The translations under genes were made by a program, and so were the position numbers. The notes beneath the pieces were generated by a model. That model did not search any database and had not been told where the DNA came from. It saw nothing but the letters and a program-made list of their open reading frames with translations. A DNA stretch of 64,000 nt from Acidobacteriota bacterium (GTDB lineage: Bacteria; Acidobacteriota; Terriglobia; Bryobacterales; Bryobacteraceae). Below, one piece after another: positions 8,854 to 18,202 of this stretch (position 1 is its first letter; each line of letters opens with the position of its first letter). Location: positions 1 to 64,000 of the forward strand of contig JACTMJ010000017.1 of the NCBI GenBank assembly GCA_014584705.1. Direction: 5' to 3'.

Positions 8854-10653
8854 ATGAGCAGCAACGGCGAAGGCCAACAGTCCGTCACACTTGATTTTCT
8901 CGGGAACTTGCAGCGCACGCACAAGTGCGGAGAATTGCGCGCGGAGAACGCCGGCAATCGCGCACTGCTGATGGGATGGGTGCATCGCCGGCGGGATCTG
9001 GGCGGTGTCATTTTTGTTCATCTTCGTGATATCACCGGCACCACGCAGATTGTGTTTCGTGCCGAACAGGCCGCGGAGATCCACGCCCGGGCCGAGCAGA
9101 TTCGGGGCGAGTTCGTGATCGCCGTGGAAGGCCGCGTGGAGAAGCGCTCCGCTGAGACCGTCAACCCGAATCTCCCCACGGGCGAAGTGGAGGTGGTGGC
9201 GGACAAGGTGTGGATCCTCAATGAGTCCAAGCCCGCTCCCTTCCCGATGGAAGACGATCTCAGCGTGGGCGAGGAGAGCCGTCTCAAGTATCGCTATATC
9301 GACCTGCGCCGCCACCGCATGCAGCAGAACATCCGCATGCGGTCCGATGTGTCTTTCGCGGTGCGCAAGAGCCTTTTTGAGCAGGGCTTCCATGAGATTG
9401 AGACGCCCTTCATGACCCGGTCCACGCCGGAGGGCGCGCGCGATTTCATCATTCCGAGCCGCCTGAGCCCCGGCTGCTTTTACGCACTGCCGCAATCGCC
9501 CCAGATCTTCAAACAGTTGCTGATGGTGGGCGGCTATGAGCGCTATTTCCAGATCGTGCGCTGCTTCCGCGACGAAGACCTGCGTGCGGATCGCCAACCC
9601 GAGTTCACGCAGATCGACCTGGAGATGTCCTTCGTGCAACAGCCGGACGTCTTCGCGGTGATCGAGAAGATGCTGGTCAGCGCGTTCGCCGCCGCCGGAT
9701 TCGCGATCGAAGCGCCGTTCCGGAGAATCACCTATCGCGAGGCGATGGATTCTTATGGCATCGACAAGCCGGATACCCGCATTCCCCCCTTTCATCGCGT
9801 GGAATCGCTTTTCGAAGGGACGCCCATCAGTGGAAACGGTTTGCCGATCGTGGCAATTCTCATTCCCAAGGTGGGTCCGGTTTCGCGAAAGGAACGGGAC
9901 GAGTTGAAGGCGTTCGGGCAGGAGAAGAATCTTCGCGTATTCGACGATGCCAAGCGCCTGGAACGCGACTATCCAGAGCAGATGGCCAGAATCCGTGAGC
10001 TTACAGGCGCGACCGACGAGGACCTGCTTTTGCTTGCCAACTGGGCGGCCGAACCAGATCCGCATTTGCCGGAGCGGGAAGCTCTGAAGGCCTGCGGACA
10101 ACTCCGGCTTTTCGCGGCCCAGAAGTATGCCGACAGGCACAAGCTGCTTGATCCGAAACAGTTCAATTTCCTCTGGGTCGTGGATTTCCCGATGTTCGAA
10201 TGGGATCCCGAAGAGGCGCGTTGGGTTGCGGCGCATCACCCCTTCACGTCGGTACATGATGAGGATCTGGACCTGCTGACAACCGACCCCGCCAATTGCC
10301 GCGCCAAGAGCTATGACATTGTGCTCAACGGTGTCGAACTCGGCTCGGGCTCCATCCGTATCCACCGGGCGGATGTGCAACAGAAGGTGTTCGGCGCGCT
10401 CGGCTTCACGCCGGAAGATGCCCAGCACCGCTTCGGATTTCTTCTCGAAGGCTTGAGCTACGGCGCGCCTCCGCATGGCGGGATCGCCCTGGGGCTGGAC
10501 CGCATGGTGATGATTCTGGCCGGGGAAACGTCCATCCGCGATGTGATTGCCTTCCCGAAGACCGCTCGCGGTACAGACCTCATGTGCGAGGCCCCGAGCG
10601 ACGTGCCGGAACGATTGCTCCGCGATCTCGGCATCATGCGGACGAGAAAGTAG
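8854..10653 (+). CDS. aspS: aspartyl-tRNA synthetase
   Basis: A 599-residue bacterial-type class IIb synthetase. The N-terminal OB-fold anticodon domain (GWVHRRRDLGGVIFVHLRD) is followed by the catalytic core with ETPFMTRSTPEGARDF, FRDEDLRADRQPEFTQIDLE and the motif 3 segment GIALGLDRMVMILAG, with the bacterial GAD insertion between. The ATG at 8854 is chosen over an in-frame GTG at 8824 because AGGAAG lies just before it. Leu rather than His in RRRDLGG resembles the discriminating, Asp-only type; that is inference from one position. Second gene of the hisS-aspS operon. Confidence 0.97.
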   Translation: MSSNGEGQQSVTLDFLGNLQRTHKCGELRAENAGNRALLMGWVHRRRDLGGVIFVHLRDITGTTQIVFRAEQAAEIHARAEQIRGEFVIAVEGRVEKRSAETVNPNLPTGEVEVVADKVWILNESKPAPFPMEDDLSVGEESRLKYRYIDLRRHRMQQNIRMRSDVSFAVRKSLFEQGFHEIETPFMTRSTPEGARDFIIPSRLSPGCFYALPQSPQIFKQLLMVGGYERYFQIVRCFRDEDLRADRQPEFTQIDLEMSFVQQPDVFAVIEKMLVSAFAAAGFAIEAPFRRITYREAMDSYGIDKPDTRIPPFHRVESLFEGTPISGNGLPIVAILIPKVGPVSRKERDELKAFGQEKNLRVFDDAKRLERDYPEQMARIRELTGATDEDLLLLANWAAEPDPHLPEREALKACGQLRLFAAQKYADRHKLLDPKQFNFLWVVDFPMFEWDPEEARWVAAHHPFTSVHDEDLDLLTTDPANCRAKSYDIVLNGVELGSGSIRIHRADVQQKVFGALGFTPEDAQHRFGFLLEGLSYGAPPHGGIALGLDRMVMILAGETSIRDVIAFPKTARGTDLMCEAPSDVPERLLRDLGIMRTRK

Positions 10654-10971
10654 GGCGACCACGTTGTCCGGGGAAGTCCTTGAGGCGCCGTGCGCGCACT
10701 TCCTCTTCCCACCGTGCGAGGCGTTTCCGCATGCGCCTCGCGCGCGTGAATTCCGAATCCACGCCGGATGTTGGATTTCGCCGTTGAATCGCTAGCCTTT
10801 GAGTGCGTGCACGGAATCCGCGCATCCAGCCGGAATCACCCATTCACGTGCGCCCATTGTCGCTCGCGAAAATCACCAGCGTACTCTCCGCATCACTCGA
10901 TATCATCCAACAACCCGTCGAAGATGCAATCCAAACGCTTGACCAAGTCGGTGCTTGGATAGAATTTCGAG
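10654..10971. other. intergenic region between aspS and the sulfatase gene
   Basis: 318 bases without a convincing gene. Short open frames here are interrupted or overlap the sulfatase gene in another frame. The only candidate signal is TTGACC (10939-10944) with TAGAAT (10960-10965) at a short 15-base spacing; transcription from it would begin at or next to the sulfatase ATG. Confidence 0.5.
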
Positions 10972-12414
10972 ATGGATCGACGTGCGTTTCTTCGTTTGCT
11001 GGGCGGCATTGGCACCGCGGCTATGGCCTCCGCGCAGCCGCGGACTTCCGGCAAGCCGAACATCCTCTTCATTCTTGTGGACGACCTGGGCGCTTCGGAT
11101 TTGGCGTGCTATGGCGCGGATTTGCACGAGACGCCAAACTTAGATCGGCTTGCGTCGGAATCGGTCAAGTTCACGAACGCATACGCGGCTGCATCCATCT
11201 GCACACCCAGCCGCGCTTCGATTCTCACAGGGAAATGCCCGGCGCGCCTGCACATGACCGTGTGGCGCGAAGAGACTTTGCGGGACCCGCTGCCCAGCCG
11301 GAAACTCATTCCGCCGCGTGCCGTTTCCGACCTTCCACTCACCGAAGTTACCCTGGCCGAGACGCTGCGGGCGAATGGCTACCGCACCGCGCACATCGGA
11401 AAATGGCACCTGGGGGATGCGGCGCACTATCCCGAACAACAGGGATTTGACATGAATGTCGGCGGCACCTTATGGGGTGCGCCGCAGACGTACTACTATC
11501 CTTGGCGAGGTGACAAGCGCTACGGCGGAGAGTCGCGCTATGTGCCCGGCCTGGGCTATAGCAAGCCAGGGGACTATCTGCCAGACCGGCTCACTGACGA
11601 AGCTCTAACCTTCCTTGACCGCGCCGCGGGTCAGCCGTTCTTTCTCAATCTCTGGTTTTACACCGTTCATACTCCGGTCGAAGGGAAACCAGGACTGGTA
11701 GCCCATTTTCAGCAAAAAGTGCGCGAGGGGATGCATCACAAGAACCCTTCATACGCAGCCATGGTGAGGAGCATGGACGAGAACGTCGGGCGGCTCTTGC
11801 AAAGGCTTGAGGAGAACGGCCAGGCATCAAACACGATTGTCGTTTTCACTTCCGACAACGGAGGCTTCATCAATCAGCATGAAGGCGCGGTGGTGACGAG
11901 CAATGCGCCGTGGCGCTCCGGCAAGGGTTCATTGTATGAAGGGGGCATCCGGGTCCCGCTACTGGTGCGAATTCCCGGCCGCCCCGGCCGCATTTGCGAA
12001 ACACCCATCGTCAGCTTCGATCTGTATCCTACGCTTGCGGAAGTCACCGGCTCCGCGATTCCCGCAACGCAAAAGGCTGCAATGGATGGCGTGAGCTTCG
12101 CCGGCATTCTCCGCAACCCGGATGCCTCCATGCCCGAGCGTCCCCTCTACTTTCATTTTCCGCACTACTACACCACAACCACGCCGGCGAGCGCCGTGAT
12201 CGAAGGAAAGTGGAAGCTGATCGAATACTTTGAAGATGGCCGTCTGGAACTCTACGATCTTCGGGACGATCCGTACGAACGGCGGGATTTGGTATCTCGG
12301 GAACCGGAGCGAGCGCGGCGCATGCGGCAGCAATTGGCTGATTGGCGGGACTCGGTCGGGGCGCAGATGCCCACTCCGAATCCACACGTCGCGCCCGCTC
12401 CGAGACAACGCTAA
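10972..12414 (+). CDS. Tat-exported sulfatase (type I, formylglycine-dependent)
   Basis: A 480-residue arylsulfatase-type hydrolase. The N-terminus MDRRAFLRLLGG is a twin-arginine signal, so the enzyme acts outside the cytoplasm. The catalytic core begins KPNILFILVDDLGASD (metal-binding Asp pair). The signature CTPSRASILTG places the Cys to be converted to formylglycine at residue 77. Further family landmarks are HIGKWHLG and FTSDNGG. Such enzymes desulfate glycans or small sulfate esters; the substrate is not evident. No Shine-Dalgarno precedes the ATG, and a possible promoter just upstream suggests a leaderless message. It converges with and overlaps the nitrilase gene by four bases. No maturase is in the window. 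Confidence 0.93.
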   Translation: MDRRAFLRLLGGIGTAAMASAQPRTSGKPNILFILVDDLGASDLACYGADLHETPNLDRLASESVKFTNAYAAASICTPSRASILTGKCPARLHMTVWREETLRDPLPSRKLIPPRAVSDLPLTEVTLAETLRANGYRTAHIGKWHLGDAAHYPEQQGFDMNVGGTLWGAPQTYYYPWRGDKRYGGESRYVPGLGYSKPGDYLPDRLTDEALTFLDRAAGQPFFLNLWFYTVHTPVEGKPGLVAHFQQKVREGMHHKNPSYAAMVRSMDENVGRLLQRLEENGQASNTIVVFTSDNGGFINQHEGAVVTSNAPWRSGKGSLYEGGIRVPLLVRIPGRPGRICETPIVSFDLYPTLAEVTGSAIPATQKAAMDGVSFAGILRNPDASMPERPLYFHFPHYYTTTTPASAVIEGKWKLIEYFEDGRLELYDLRDDPYERRDLVSREPERARRMRQQLADWRDSVGAQMPTPNPHVAPAPRQR

Positions 12415-13403
12415 CTCGAAACCTTCTCCGCCGCGGGCTTCGCGGCGCGGTTCTTCTTCCACCAGACGTCCGGACGGCCGTCGGGCGAGACGTGCGGGTT
12501 TGGTTCCAGCATCTTTGCGTACAGCTCAGGCCGCCGCGCCCGGATGTAACCCGGTCCCGAAGCCAGTTTCCGCTTCTCTGGGTCAAGAGTTGCCACTGTC
12601 ACGTCGTCACCCAGCTTGCGGCACTCTGCAAGCACTTCGCCGAAGGGGTCGAGGATCATGGATCCACCCGGCTTGATCGTGCCGCCTTCTTCCCCGATGG
12701 GGTTCGCGTAGACAAGAAAAACGCCGTTCTCCCAGGCGCGCGCCGGTAGCCAGCGCATCCACCAGGCGCGGCCCTTTGGCCCATCGAATTCCTGCCGGCA
12801 GCGTACCGGGTCAAGCTCGCGGTTGTGCCAGATCTCCGGCGCCACGGTCCCGCGCCCTGGCATCGCGGAGGGCAAACAGCCGGTGACGTGCGGAGCCAGA
12901 ATGATATCGGCTCCCAGCAAGGCCGTCATGCGCCCATTCTCGGGAAGGTTGTTGTCGTAACAGATCAGGATGCCGATGCGGCAACCGAGGTGATCAAAGA
13001 CGGTATACGAATCGCCGCAGGAGAGCGCGTCATTCACAAAGGCGTGGATCTTGCGGTGCCTCGCCACCAACCCTTCGGGGGAGACCACCGCGTAGGTATT
13101 GTAGAGTCGGCCATCGGCGCGCTCGATGAGCCCCGCGCCAATCGAAACGCCCACATCGCGTGCAATCCCGATGAGGCGCTGCATGGACGGTCCTTCCGGA
13201 ACCTCTTCGGCCACGGCGTCGAGCCCCGCGCGGTCCAGCGTTTCGAGATACGTATACCCGCCGATCGAACACTCATGAAAACAGACGAGCTCCGCGCCCT
13301 CGCCCTTCGCTTGCGCCGTCAGCCGGGCAATTACGTCCAGATTGTACGCCTTGTCGCCATCCCGCGCTTCGAACTGCGCGGTTCCCACACGAATCGGTTT
13401 CAT
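12411..13403 (-). CDS. carbon-nitrogen hydrolase (nitrilase superfamily)
   Basis: A 330-residue cytoplasmic amidase-type enzyme. The Glu-Lys-Cys triad is visible: E44 in LVCFHECSIGGY, K118 in ARHRKIH and C148 in GILICYDNNLPE. The overall form resembles N-carbamoylputrescine or omega-amidase-like branches rather than true nitrilases, but the substrate is not certain. It is the last gene of a minus-strand run with ggt and a PHP-type protein (39-base gap upstream), so it may process an amide released by those enzymes. The start is ATG at 13403. Confidence 0.9.
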   Translation of the reverse strand: MKPIRVGTAQFEARDGDKAYNLDVIARLTAQAKGEGAELVCFHECSIGGYTYLETLDRAGLDAVAEEVPEGPSMQRLIGIARDVGVSIGAGLIERADGRLYNTYAVVSPEGLVARHRKIHAFVNDALSCGDSYTVFDHLGCRIGILICYDNNLPENGRMTALLGADIILAPHVTGCLPSAMPGRGTVAPEIWHNRELDPVRCRQEFDGPKGRAWWMRWLPARAWENGVFLVYANPIGEEGGTIKPGGSMILDPFGEVLAECRKLGDDVTVATLDPEKRKLASGPGYIRARRPELYAKMLEPNPHVSPDGRPDVWWKKNRAAKPAAEKVSS

Positions 13404-13442
13404 ACGTTGCAGGGTGTCCTTGTGATCTGAGATTTCGCGCCG

Positions 13443-15020
13443 CTATGCCTTCTCCACCCAAATGGGACTCGACCACGCCAGCTCCCCATTTGCCTGCACC
13501 ACGCGCACGTAATACCAGTTTGCCTCTTTACCGTCGTCTTCGTCTTCAAAGGTGAAGCGGCTGAGATGATTCTCTTCGAAGACAACGCGATGGAGCATCG
13601 CCGATTCCCAGGGGAACTTTGCGGTAAACAGCATCTCATTCGACTCGTTCAGCTGAGCGAAGGTCTGGGTCAGAGAGCAAGGTCTGGGTCTCGTGCAGGT
13701 CACGGTCACGCGTGTTTCTGGAGCGCCTTGCACTCGCAGCACAATCGCTTTCTGCGAATAGTCGTCGACCTGCTGCTTCAGCGCGGTAAAGCTGCGCACC
13801 TTTACCGACGTCTCCGTACGCTCGAGGATGCGGTCTCGCCGAAACTCGTCGAGAGGCCCGGTGACGAAGCACGGCTGCACAGCTTCGATCTTTCCGTTCT
13901 CCACGGCGATGGTGAATTCCCAATCCGCCGTGCCGCCCCAGCCAAGGGCGGGCCAGGGTCCCCAGCCGTACTCAAATCGTAGTGCCACCGGCCTCCGCCA
14001 GCTCTCGGCCGTGGGCACGGCGTCCATGGGGAAGTCCCGGTGAACCACGCGGTTGTTCTTCAGCACTTCCACGCGATCGACGACATCCCATCCGCGAACT
14101 TCAATATTCAGTGAACGCTGCCGCGTATAGGGGAGTTCCTGCCCCATGATGCGGCCGTTCAGATGAAAGTCGAGATCAATGCGGTCTCCGGTGACGGCAT
14201 ACGTGCGACGGTTTCGGATTGCGTCGAAAATCGCTTCCCGTGTGAGTTCGGTGGTCTTCACCGCAGCGAGCCCCTCGCGGTACGCACCGGGATACCCCAG
14301 ATGGTCGTCGGTGCTGGCGACAACGCCGAAACGCATACCTTGCGCCAGGTAGTGCTGTAACGTGTGCTTGGTCCAGCGCCCGCCTTCCGTATGCCGCTTG
14401 TAGGGATTCGGTGCGCGGTCATGTTCGGCGCTGCCCCACTCTGAGTGAATCTCGAGCACGGGCGAGACGCGGGGGTCCACCGCTCGTGCATTGATGCCTC
14501 GGTGTCCCAGCCGGTTCGCGGGGTGATGAGGAACCAGAATGCAGCCCCTCTCACGAGCGAATTTCTGGAGCGCGGGAAGACTGTCGATGAGCTCGTAATC
14601 GCCCCTTAAGTCCGGAAAGAGAATGTGATAATCACCCTCCGCGGAACCGTGCCGTTCATAACCGAGGATGGTGACGAAGCGGCCGGGGTCGTCGTACTGC
14701 CGGGCCAGCCTCACAACTTCCGGCCAGTTGGCCTTGGCGACATAGAACCCGTTCCGCCACTTGGTCTCAATCCTGCCGTCGTAAGCTCCCATGTCGGGCC
14801 AGTAGGAGTGGGGAGTGAAAGCATAAAAATCCAGGTGATTGCGGGCAATCTCAAAACTGCGCTCGAGCGTGCCCTGCGCGTAACCAACCTGGTTGTGATT
14901 GTGCAGATCGCCGAAGAAATTGCGGTATTCAACTGGCTGCCCCGCCGCGGATTGAGCACTGACCGCTGATGTGGCTCCCAATGCCGCACCGCCCGCTTTT
15001 ACCAGTTCTCTGCGTGTCAT
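13443..15020 (-). CDS. Tat-exported PHP-like metal-dependent hydrolase (DUF3604 type)
   Basis: A 525-residue protein with a twin-arginine signal (MTRRELVKAGGAALG). The body opens FFGDLHNHNQVGYAQGTLE, a DxHxH metal-binding motif as in PHP phosphoesterases, followed by DFYAFTPHS, CILVPHHPANR, VLEIHSEWGS and VVASTDDHLGYPG, each supplying possible metal ligands. This matches the DUF3604 group, whose substrates are unknown. The ATG at 15020 is preceded by GGTGG; an in-frame TTG at 15035 would add five residues. It lies 43 bases after ggt and 39 before the nitrilase gene, probably in one operon. Confidence 0.82.
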   Translation of the reverse strand: MTRRELVKAGGAALGATSAVSAQSAAGQPVEYRNFFGDLHNHNQVGYAQGTLERSFEIARNHLDFYAFTPHSYWPDMGAYDGRIETKWRNGFYVAKANWPEVVRLARQYDDPGRFVTILGYERHGSAEGDYHILFPDLRGDYELIDSLPALQKFARERGCILVPHHPANRLGHRGINARAVDPRVSPVLEIHSEWGSAEHDRAPNPYKRHTEGGRWTKHTLQHYLAQGMRFGVVASTDDHLGYPGAYREGLAAVKTTELTREAIFDAIRNRRTYAVTGDRIDLDFHLNGRIMGQELPYTRQRSLNIEVRGWDVVDRVEVLKNNRVVHRDFPMDAVPTAESWRRPVALRFEYGWGPWPALGWGGTADWEFTIAVENGKIEAVQPCFVTGPLDEFRRDRILERTETSVKVRSFTALKQQVDDYSQKAIVLRVQGAPETRVTVTCTRPRPCSLTQTFAQLNESNEMLFTAKFPWESAMLHRVVFEENHLSRFTFEDEDDGKEANWYYVRVVQANGELAWSSPIWVEKA

Positions 15021-15063
15021 ATCACCACCCACCAATCATCTGGGACTCTTCGAAGCCAGGTCG

Positions 15064-16773
15064 TCAATAACCCACTGCCCCGCCGTGCGGGATCGAGTTC
15101 GACCCGCCCTCTAACCATTCTCCGTTGACGACAATTAACTGCAACCGGCCCACGTTGCGGATCTCGGTAACATCGTGTCCGATTCCCTTGAGCAGCGCGA
15201 CGGTATCCGGCGAGATACCGGATTCCACGTTCAGCATGTCCGGCATCCATTGGTGATGAATGCGCGGAGCGTCCACCGCCTGTTGCGCGTTCATGCCGAA
15301 GTCGATCACATTCAGGATCGCCTGAAGCACCGCGTTGATGATCCGTCCGCCCCCCGGCGAGCCCACGACCATGGACAACTTGCCCGCTCTGGTAACAATG
15401 GTGGGCGTCATCGAGGATAGCGGCCGCTTGCCGGGTTCCACCTTGTTGGCCTCGCCTTGCACAAGTCCGAACATATTGGCCTGCCCCGGTCGCGTGGCGA
15501 AATCGTCCATCTCGTTGTTGAGCAGAAAGCCAGCGCCAGGAACGGTCACGCCAGAGCCATAGCTCCCGTTCAACGTGTACGTCATGGCCACTGCATTCCC
15601 CTCTCGATCCACCACGGAGAAATGAGTGGTCTCCATGCTCTCGTAGCCGGGCGCCGATCCTGGGCGGATGTCTTCGCTTCGGGATGCTCTCGTGCGATTG
15701 ATGGTGGATCGTCTCCCCGCCAGATAACGCGGGTCAAGCAGCTTGCTCAATGGCACGGAGTAGAAATCGGGGTCCGCCAGATACTCGCTGCGATCCGCAT
15801 ACGCACGGCGCATCACTTCGGCCAGGTAGTGCCATGTGCCGGCTGAATTGAAGCCGTCCCTCTCATAGCCGCTTCCGTCGAGCATTCCGAGCATCTCGAG
15901 GATGCCCACGCCTCCGGAACTGGGCGGCGGCGCGGTGATAATGGAGTATCCCTTGTAATCCGCGCGGAGTGGCTGGCGTTCCACGGCGCGATAGCGTTCT
16001 AAATCCTCGAGCGTGATCTCCCCGCCGTTCTTCCGCATCCCCTCGGCAATCAGGTGCGCAGTATCCCCTTCATAAAAATCGCTGGCTCCCTGCTCCGCAA
16101 TCCTTTCGAGCACGGCCGCCAATTCCGGCTGGCGGAGCGTCTCGCCTGCCTGGTAGAACTTGCCGTCTCGCAGGAAGATCCGCTTCGATTCCGGAAAGCG
16201 CCCGAGCAGAGCCTTGGAATCCTCCAAACTCGTAGCCAAGTCGTAGTCAATCGGGAAGCCCTCTCTGGCCAGGCTCACGGCCGGCAGAACCAGGTCTCTC
16301 CAAGGTTTGCTTCCGTACTTCTTCGAAGCCATCTCCAAGCCGCGCACGGTGCCCGGAACGCCGGAGGCCCGCCAGCCAACGAGACTTTCATTCAGCTCGA
16401 TTCGCATCGGCCGACCTTGATAGTCGGAATGGATACTTCCAGCGTTTCGCGTCGAAACGTACATGTCTCGCCGGGCGGATGCAGGTGCCATTTCGCGAAA
16501 GTCCAGGAAGGTGGAGGTGCCATCCGCGTTCCGGATCAGCATGAATCCGCCGCCGCCCAAATTGCCGGCTGCCGGGTGCGTCACCGCCAGGGCGAAACCC
16601 ACGGCAACGGCGGCGTCCACCGCATTGCCCCCGCTCTTAAGCACTTGCACGCCAATCTCACTCGCGATGAGATCAGCCGAAACCACCATTCCGTGGCGCG
16701 AGCGGACAGGTTCCGTGGCGCTCCCAAGGGGAAGCAGCATCACTATCAATACGGCGGCAAGGAAGATGCGCAT
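15064..16773 (-). CDS. ggt: gamma-glutamyltransferase (glutathione hydrolase)
   Basis: A 569-residue exported enzyme that cleaves gamma-glutamyl bonds such as in glutathione. A signal peptide (MRIFLAAVLIVMLLPLGSA) is followed by the family opening VVSADLIASEIGVQVLKSGG. Autoprocessing is expected before the Thr of the ETTHFSVVD motif, yielding large and small subunits. The oxyanion region LSSMTPTIV and the GSPGGGRIINAV segment are intact. The reading frame extends upstream to 16890, but the signal peptide marks 16773 as the start. The gap to rlmB is 61 bases and to the DUF3604 gene 43 bases. Confidence 0.95.
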   Translation of the reverse strand: MRIFLAAVLIVMLLPLGSATEPVRSRHGMVVSADLIASEIGVQVLKSGGNAVDAAVAVGFALAVTHPAAGNLGGGGFMLIRNADGTSTFLDFREMAPASARRDMYVSTRNAGSIHSDYQGRPMRIELNESLVGWRASGVPGTVRGLEMASKKYGSKPWRDLVLPAVSLAREGFPIDYDLATSLEDSKALLGRFPESKRIFLRDGKFYQAGETLRQPELAAVLERIAEQGASDFYEGDTAHLIAEGMRKNGGEITLEDLERYRAVERQPLRADYKGYSIITAPPPSSGGVGILEMLGMLDGSGYERDGFNSAGTWHYLAEVMRRAYADRSEYLADPDFYSVPLSKLLDPRYLAGRRSTINRTRASRSEDIRPGSAPGYESMETTHFSVVDREGNAVAMTYTLNGSYGSGVTVPGAGFLLNNEMDDFATRPGQANMFGLVQGEANKVEPGKRPLSSMTPTIVTRAGKLSMVVGSPGGGRIINAVLQAILNVIDFGMNAQQAVDAPRIHHQWMPDMLNVESGISPDTVALLKGIGHDVTEIRNVGRLQLIVVNGEWLEGGSNSIPHGGAVGY

Positions 16774-16834
16774 AAGAAACCGCCCGTTGCGAGCGCGGGC
16801 TCCGATATCTGTTTCGAGGGGCCGCCCCGCGTTG

Positions 16835-17587
16835 CTATTCCGCTCTGCGGGCCTCTGCCCGTTTGCGACCCCAGTCGAACAGCACGACACCCGCGGCTAC
16901 GGAAACATTGAGTGAGGCCACGGCTCCCGCCATGGGAATACGCAACAGAAGATCGCAGCGCTCGCGAACCAAACGGTGAAGTCCGTGGCCTTCAGCGCCC
17001 AGGACGATCGCGCTCAGCGGATTCCATTCTACTTGGTGATAGGGCAACTCCGCGCGTTCATCCACGCCGTAGATCCAATAGCCCTCCGCTTTGAGGGATT
17101 CCATGGCCTGGGCTAAATTCTTCACCCTCGAAATCGGGAGATACTCGAGCGCTCCAGCCGCCGCCTTCTGCACGACGTCGGTCACCCCCACCGCGCGGCG
17201 CTCCGGGATCACCACCGCCCCCGCGCCCGCCGCATGGGCGCTGCGGGCAATCGCTCCCAGGTTGTGGGGATCTTCGACGCCGTCGAGCAGCACCAGCATT
17301 TCCGCTCCAGACACGGACTCCAATCCGGCGTATCCTTGCGCTGCCCCGTATGCCACGACGCCTTGATGGACGCTGTTTTTCGTCATGCGGTCCAGCGCTT
17401 CGCGGGGTTCAAAGCGCACCGGAACTCCGGCTTGGCGCGCGGCGTCGACGATCGCCTGGATGCGCGTGCCTCCCGCGCCTTTCGCGATGAGAATGCGCTC
17501 GAGCGGCGAACCCGCGCGCAGGGCTTCCATTACAGGATTGATTCCGGAACGAAGGTTCATTGCTTCCGCCCGTGGTGACGAACCCAT
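16835..17587 (-). CDS. rlmB: 23S rRNA 2'-O-ribose methyltransferase, TrmH/SpoU family (RlmB-like)
   Basis: A 250-residue SPOUT-fold methyltransferase. The N-terminal RNA-binding segment starts SGINPVMEALRAGSPLERIL. The catalytic domain has motif 1 (LLDGVEDPHNLGAIARSA), motif 2 (AIVLGAEGHGL) and motif 3 (ASLNVSVAAGVVLF), forming the knotted SAM site. RlmB methylates G2251 of 23S rRNA in E. coli; TrmH-like paralogues are hard to separate by eye. The ATG at 17587 has GGGGA nine bases upstream; an ATG at 17560 is an alternative. A much longer frame upstream is not conserved. Confidence 0.9.
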   Translation of the reverse strand: MGSSPRAEAMNLRSGINPVMEALRAGSPLERILIAKGAGGTRIQAIVDAARQAGVPVRFEPREALDRMTKNSVHQGVVAYGAAQGYAGLESVSGAEMLVLLDGVEDPHNLGAIARSAHAAGAGAVVIPERRAVGVTDVVQKAAAGALEYLPISRVKNLAQAMESLKAEGYWIYGVDERAELPYHQVEWNPLSAIVLGAEGHGLHRLVRERCDLLLRIPMAGAVASLNVSVAAGVVLFDWGRKRAEARRAE

Positions 17588-17659
17588 TTGTTCGTCCCCG
17601 CCACGCACTCCATGAGTCCCTGTTGATGATGTGCGCTCGAACCTCCATTTTGCATTAGA

Positions 17660-18175
17660 ATGCCTCATATGGGTGAACATGGCGAGCGCTCGCGCAAAGG
17701 TGTCTCTCCCAAACCGGCTTCCGCCCCCTCCGCATCCGCCCAGATTCCAGACAAGCTCGTCTTTCGGATTGGCGAAGTGAGCCGGATTGTGGGCGTCGAA
17801 CCCTACGTACTTCGTTACTGGGAGACCGAGTTTTCCCAGCTTGCTCCCAAGAAATCCGGAACGGGACACAGAATGTACCGGCGCCGGGAAGTCGAGCAGT
17901 TGCTGCTGATCCGGCAGTTGCTTTACGACCGCCAATATACGATCAAGGGTGCGCGGCAATACCTGAAGGAACTGGGGCAGCGGCGTCCGCGGGCAGCGGA
18001 AGGTTCCCCCGCGGAAGCGGCCGGCGCAATTGCCATGATTGCGCCAGCCGAAGCGGGGAATGGCGCGGAGAAGGAAGCCCCCGCTGGCACAGGCGAATCC
18101 GCCACGTCGCCGGGGGCCGTGACGATTGACGGGTTGCGAGAGGAACTCCGCAACATCCTCACCCTTCTCGAATAG
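17660..18175 (+). CDS. MerR family transcriptional regulator
   Basis: A 171-residue DNA-binding protein. After a Ser/Pro/Ala-rich N-terminal stretch (about 1-30), a MerR winged helix runs from KLVFRIGEVSRIVGVEPYVL through RYWETEF to GHRMYRRREVEQLLLI. The region after the coiled-coil start (YTIKGARQYLKELGQRRP) has no cysteine or obvious ligand-binding domain. This is the short MerR type of unknown ligand, sometimes next to ihfA or pheT in other bacteria. The tail is Ala/Gly/Glu-rich and probably disordered. It is divergent from rlmB with a 72-base gap. Confidence 0.88.
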   Translation: MPHMGEHGERSRKGVSPKPASAPSASAQIPDKLVFRIGEVSRIVGVEPYVLRYWETEFSQLAPKKSGTGHRMYRRREVEQLLLIRQLLYDRQYTIKGARQYLKELGQRRPRAAEGSPAEAAGAIAMIAPAEAGNGAEKEAPAGTGESATSPGAVTIDGLREELRNILTLLE

Positions 18176-18202
18176 CGCGGTTCTTGCTCATTCGTCCGGC
18201 GC

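Noticed and set aside
8749..10662. 637-codon open frame antisense to aspS
   Set aside because: Long antisense frames are common opposite GC-rich genes; the plus strand encodes an unmistakable AspRS and the antisense product has no family resemblance.
10803..11450. 215-codon plus-strand frame overlapping the sulfatase start
   Set aside because: Out of frame with the sulfatase, covers its catalytic region and shows no family features.
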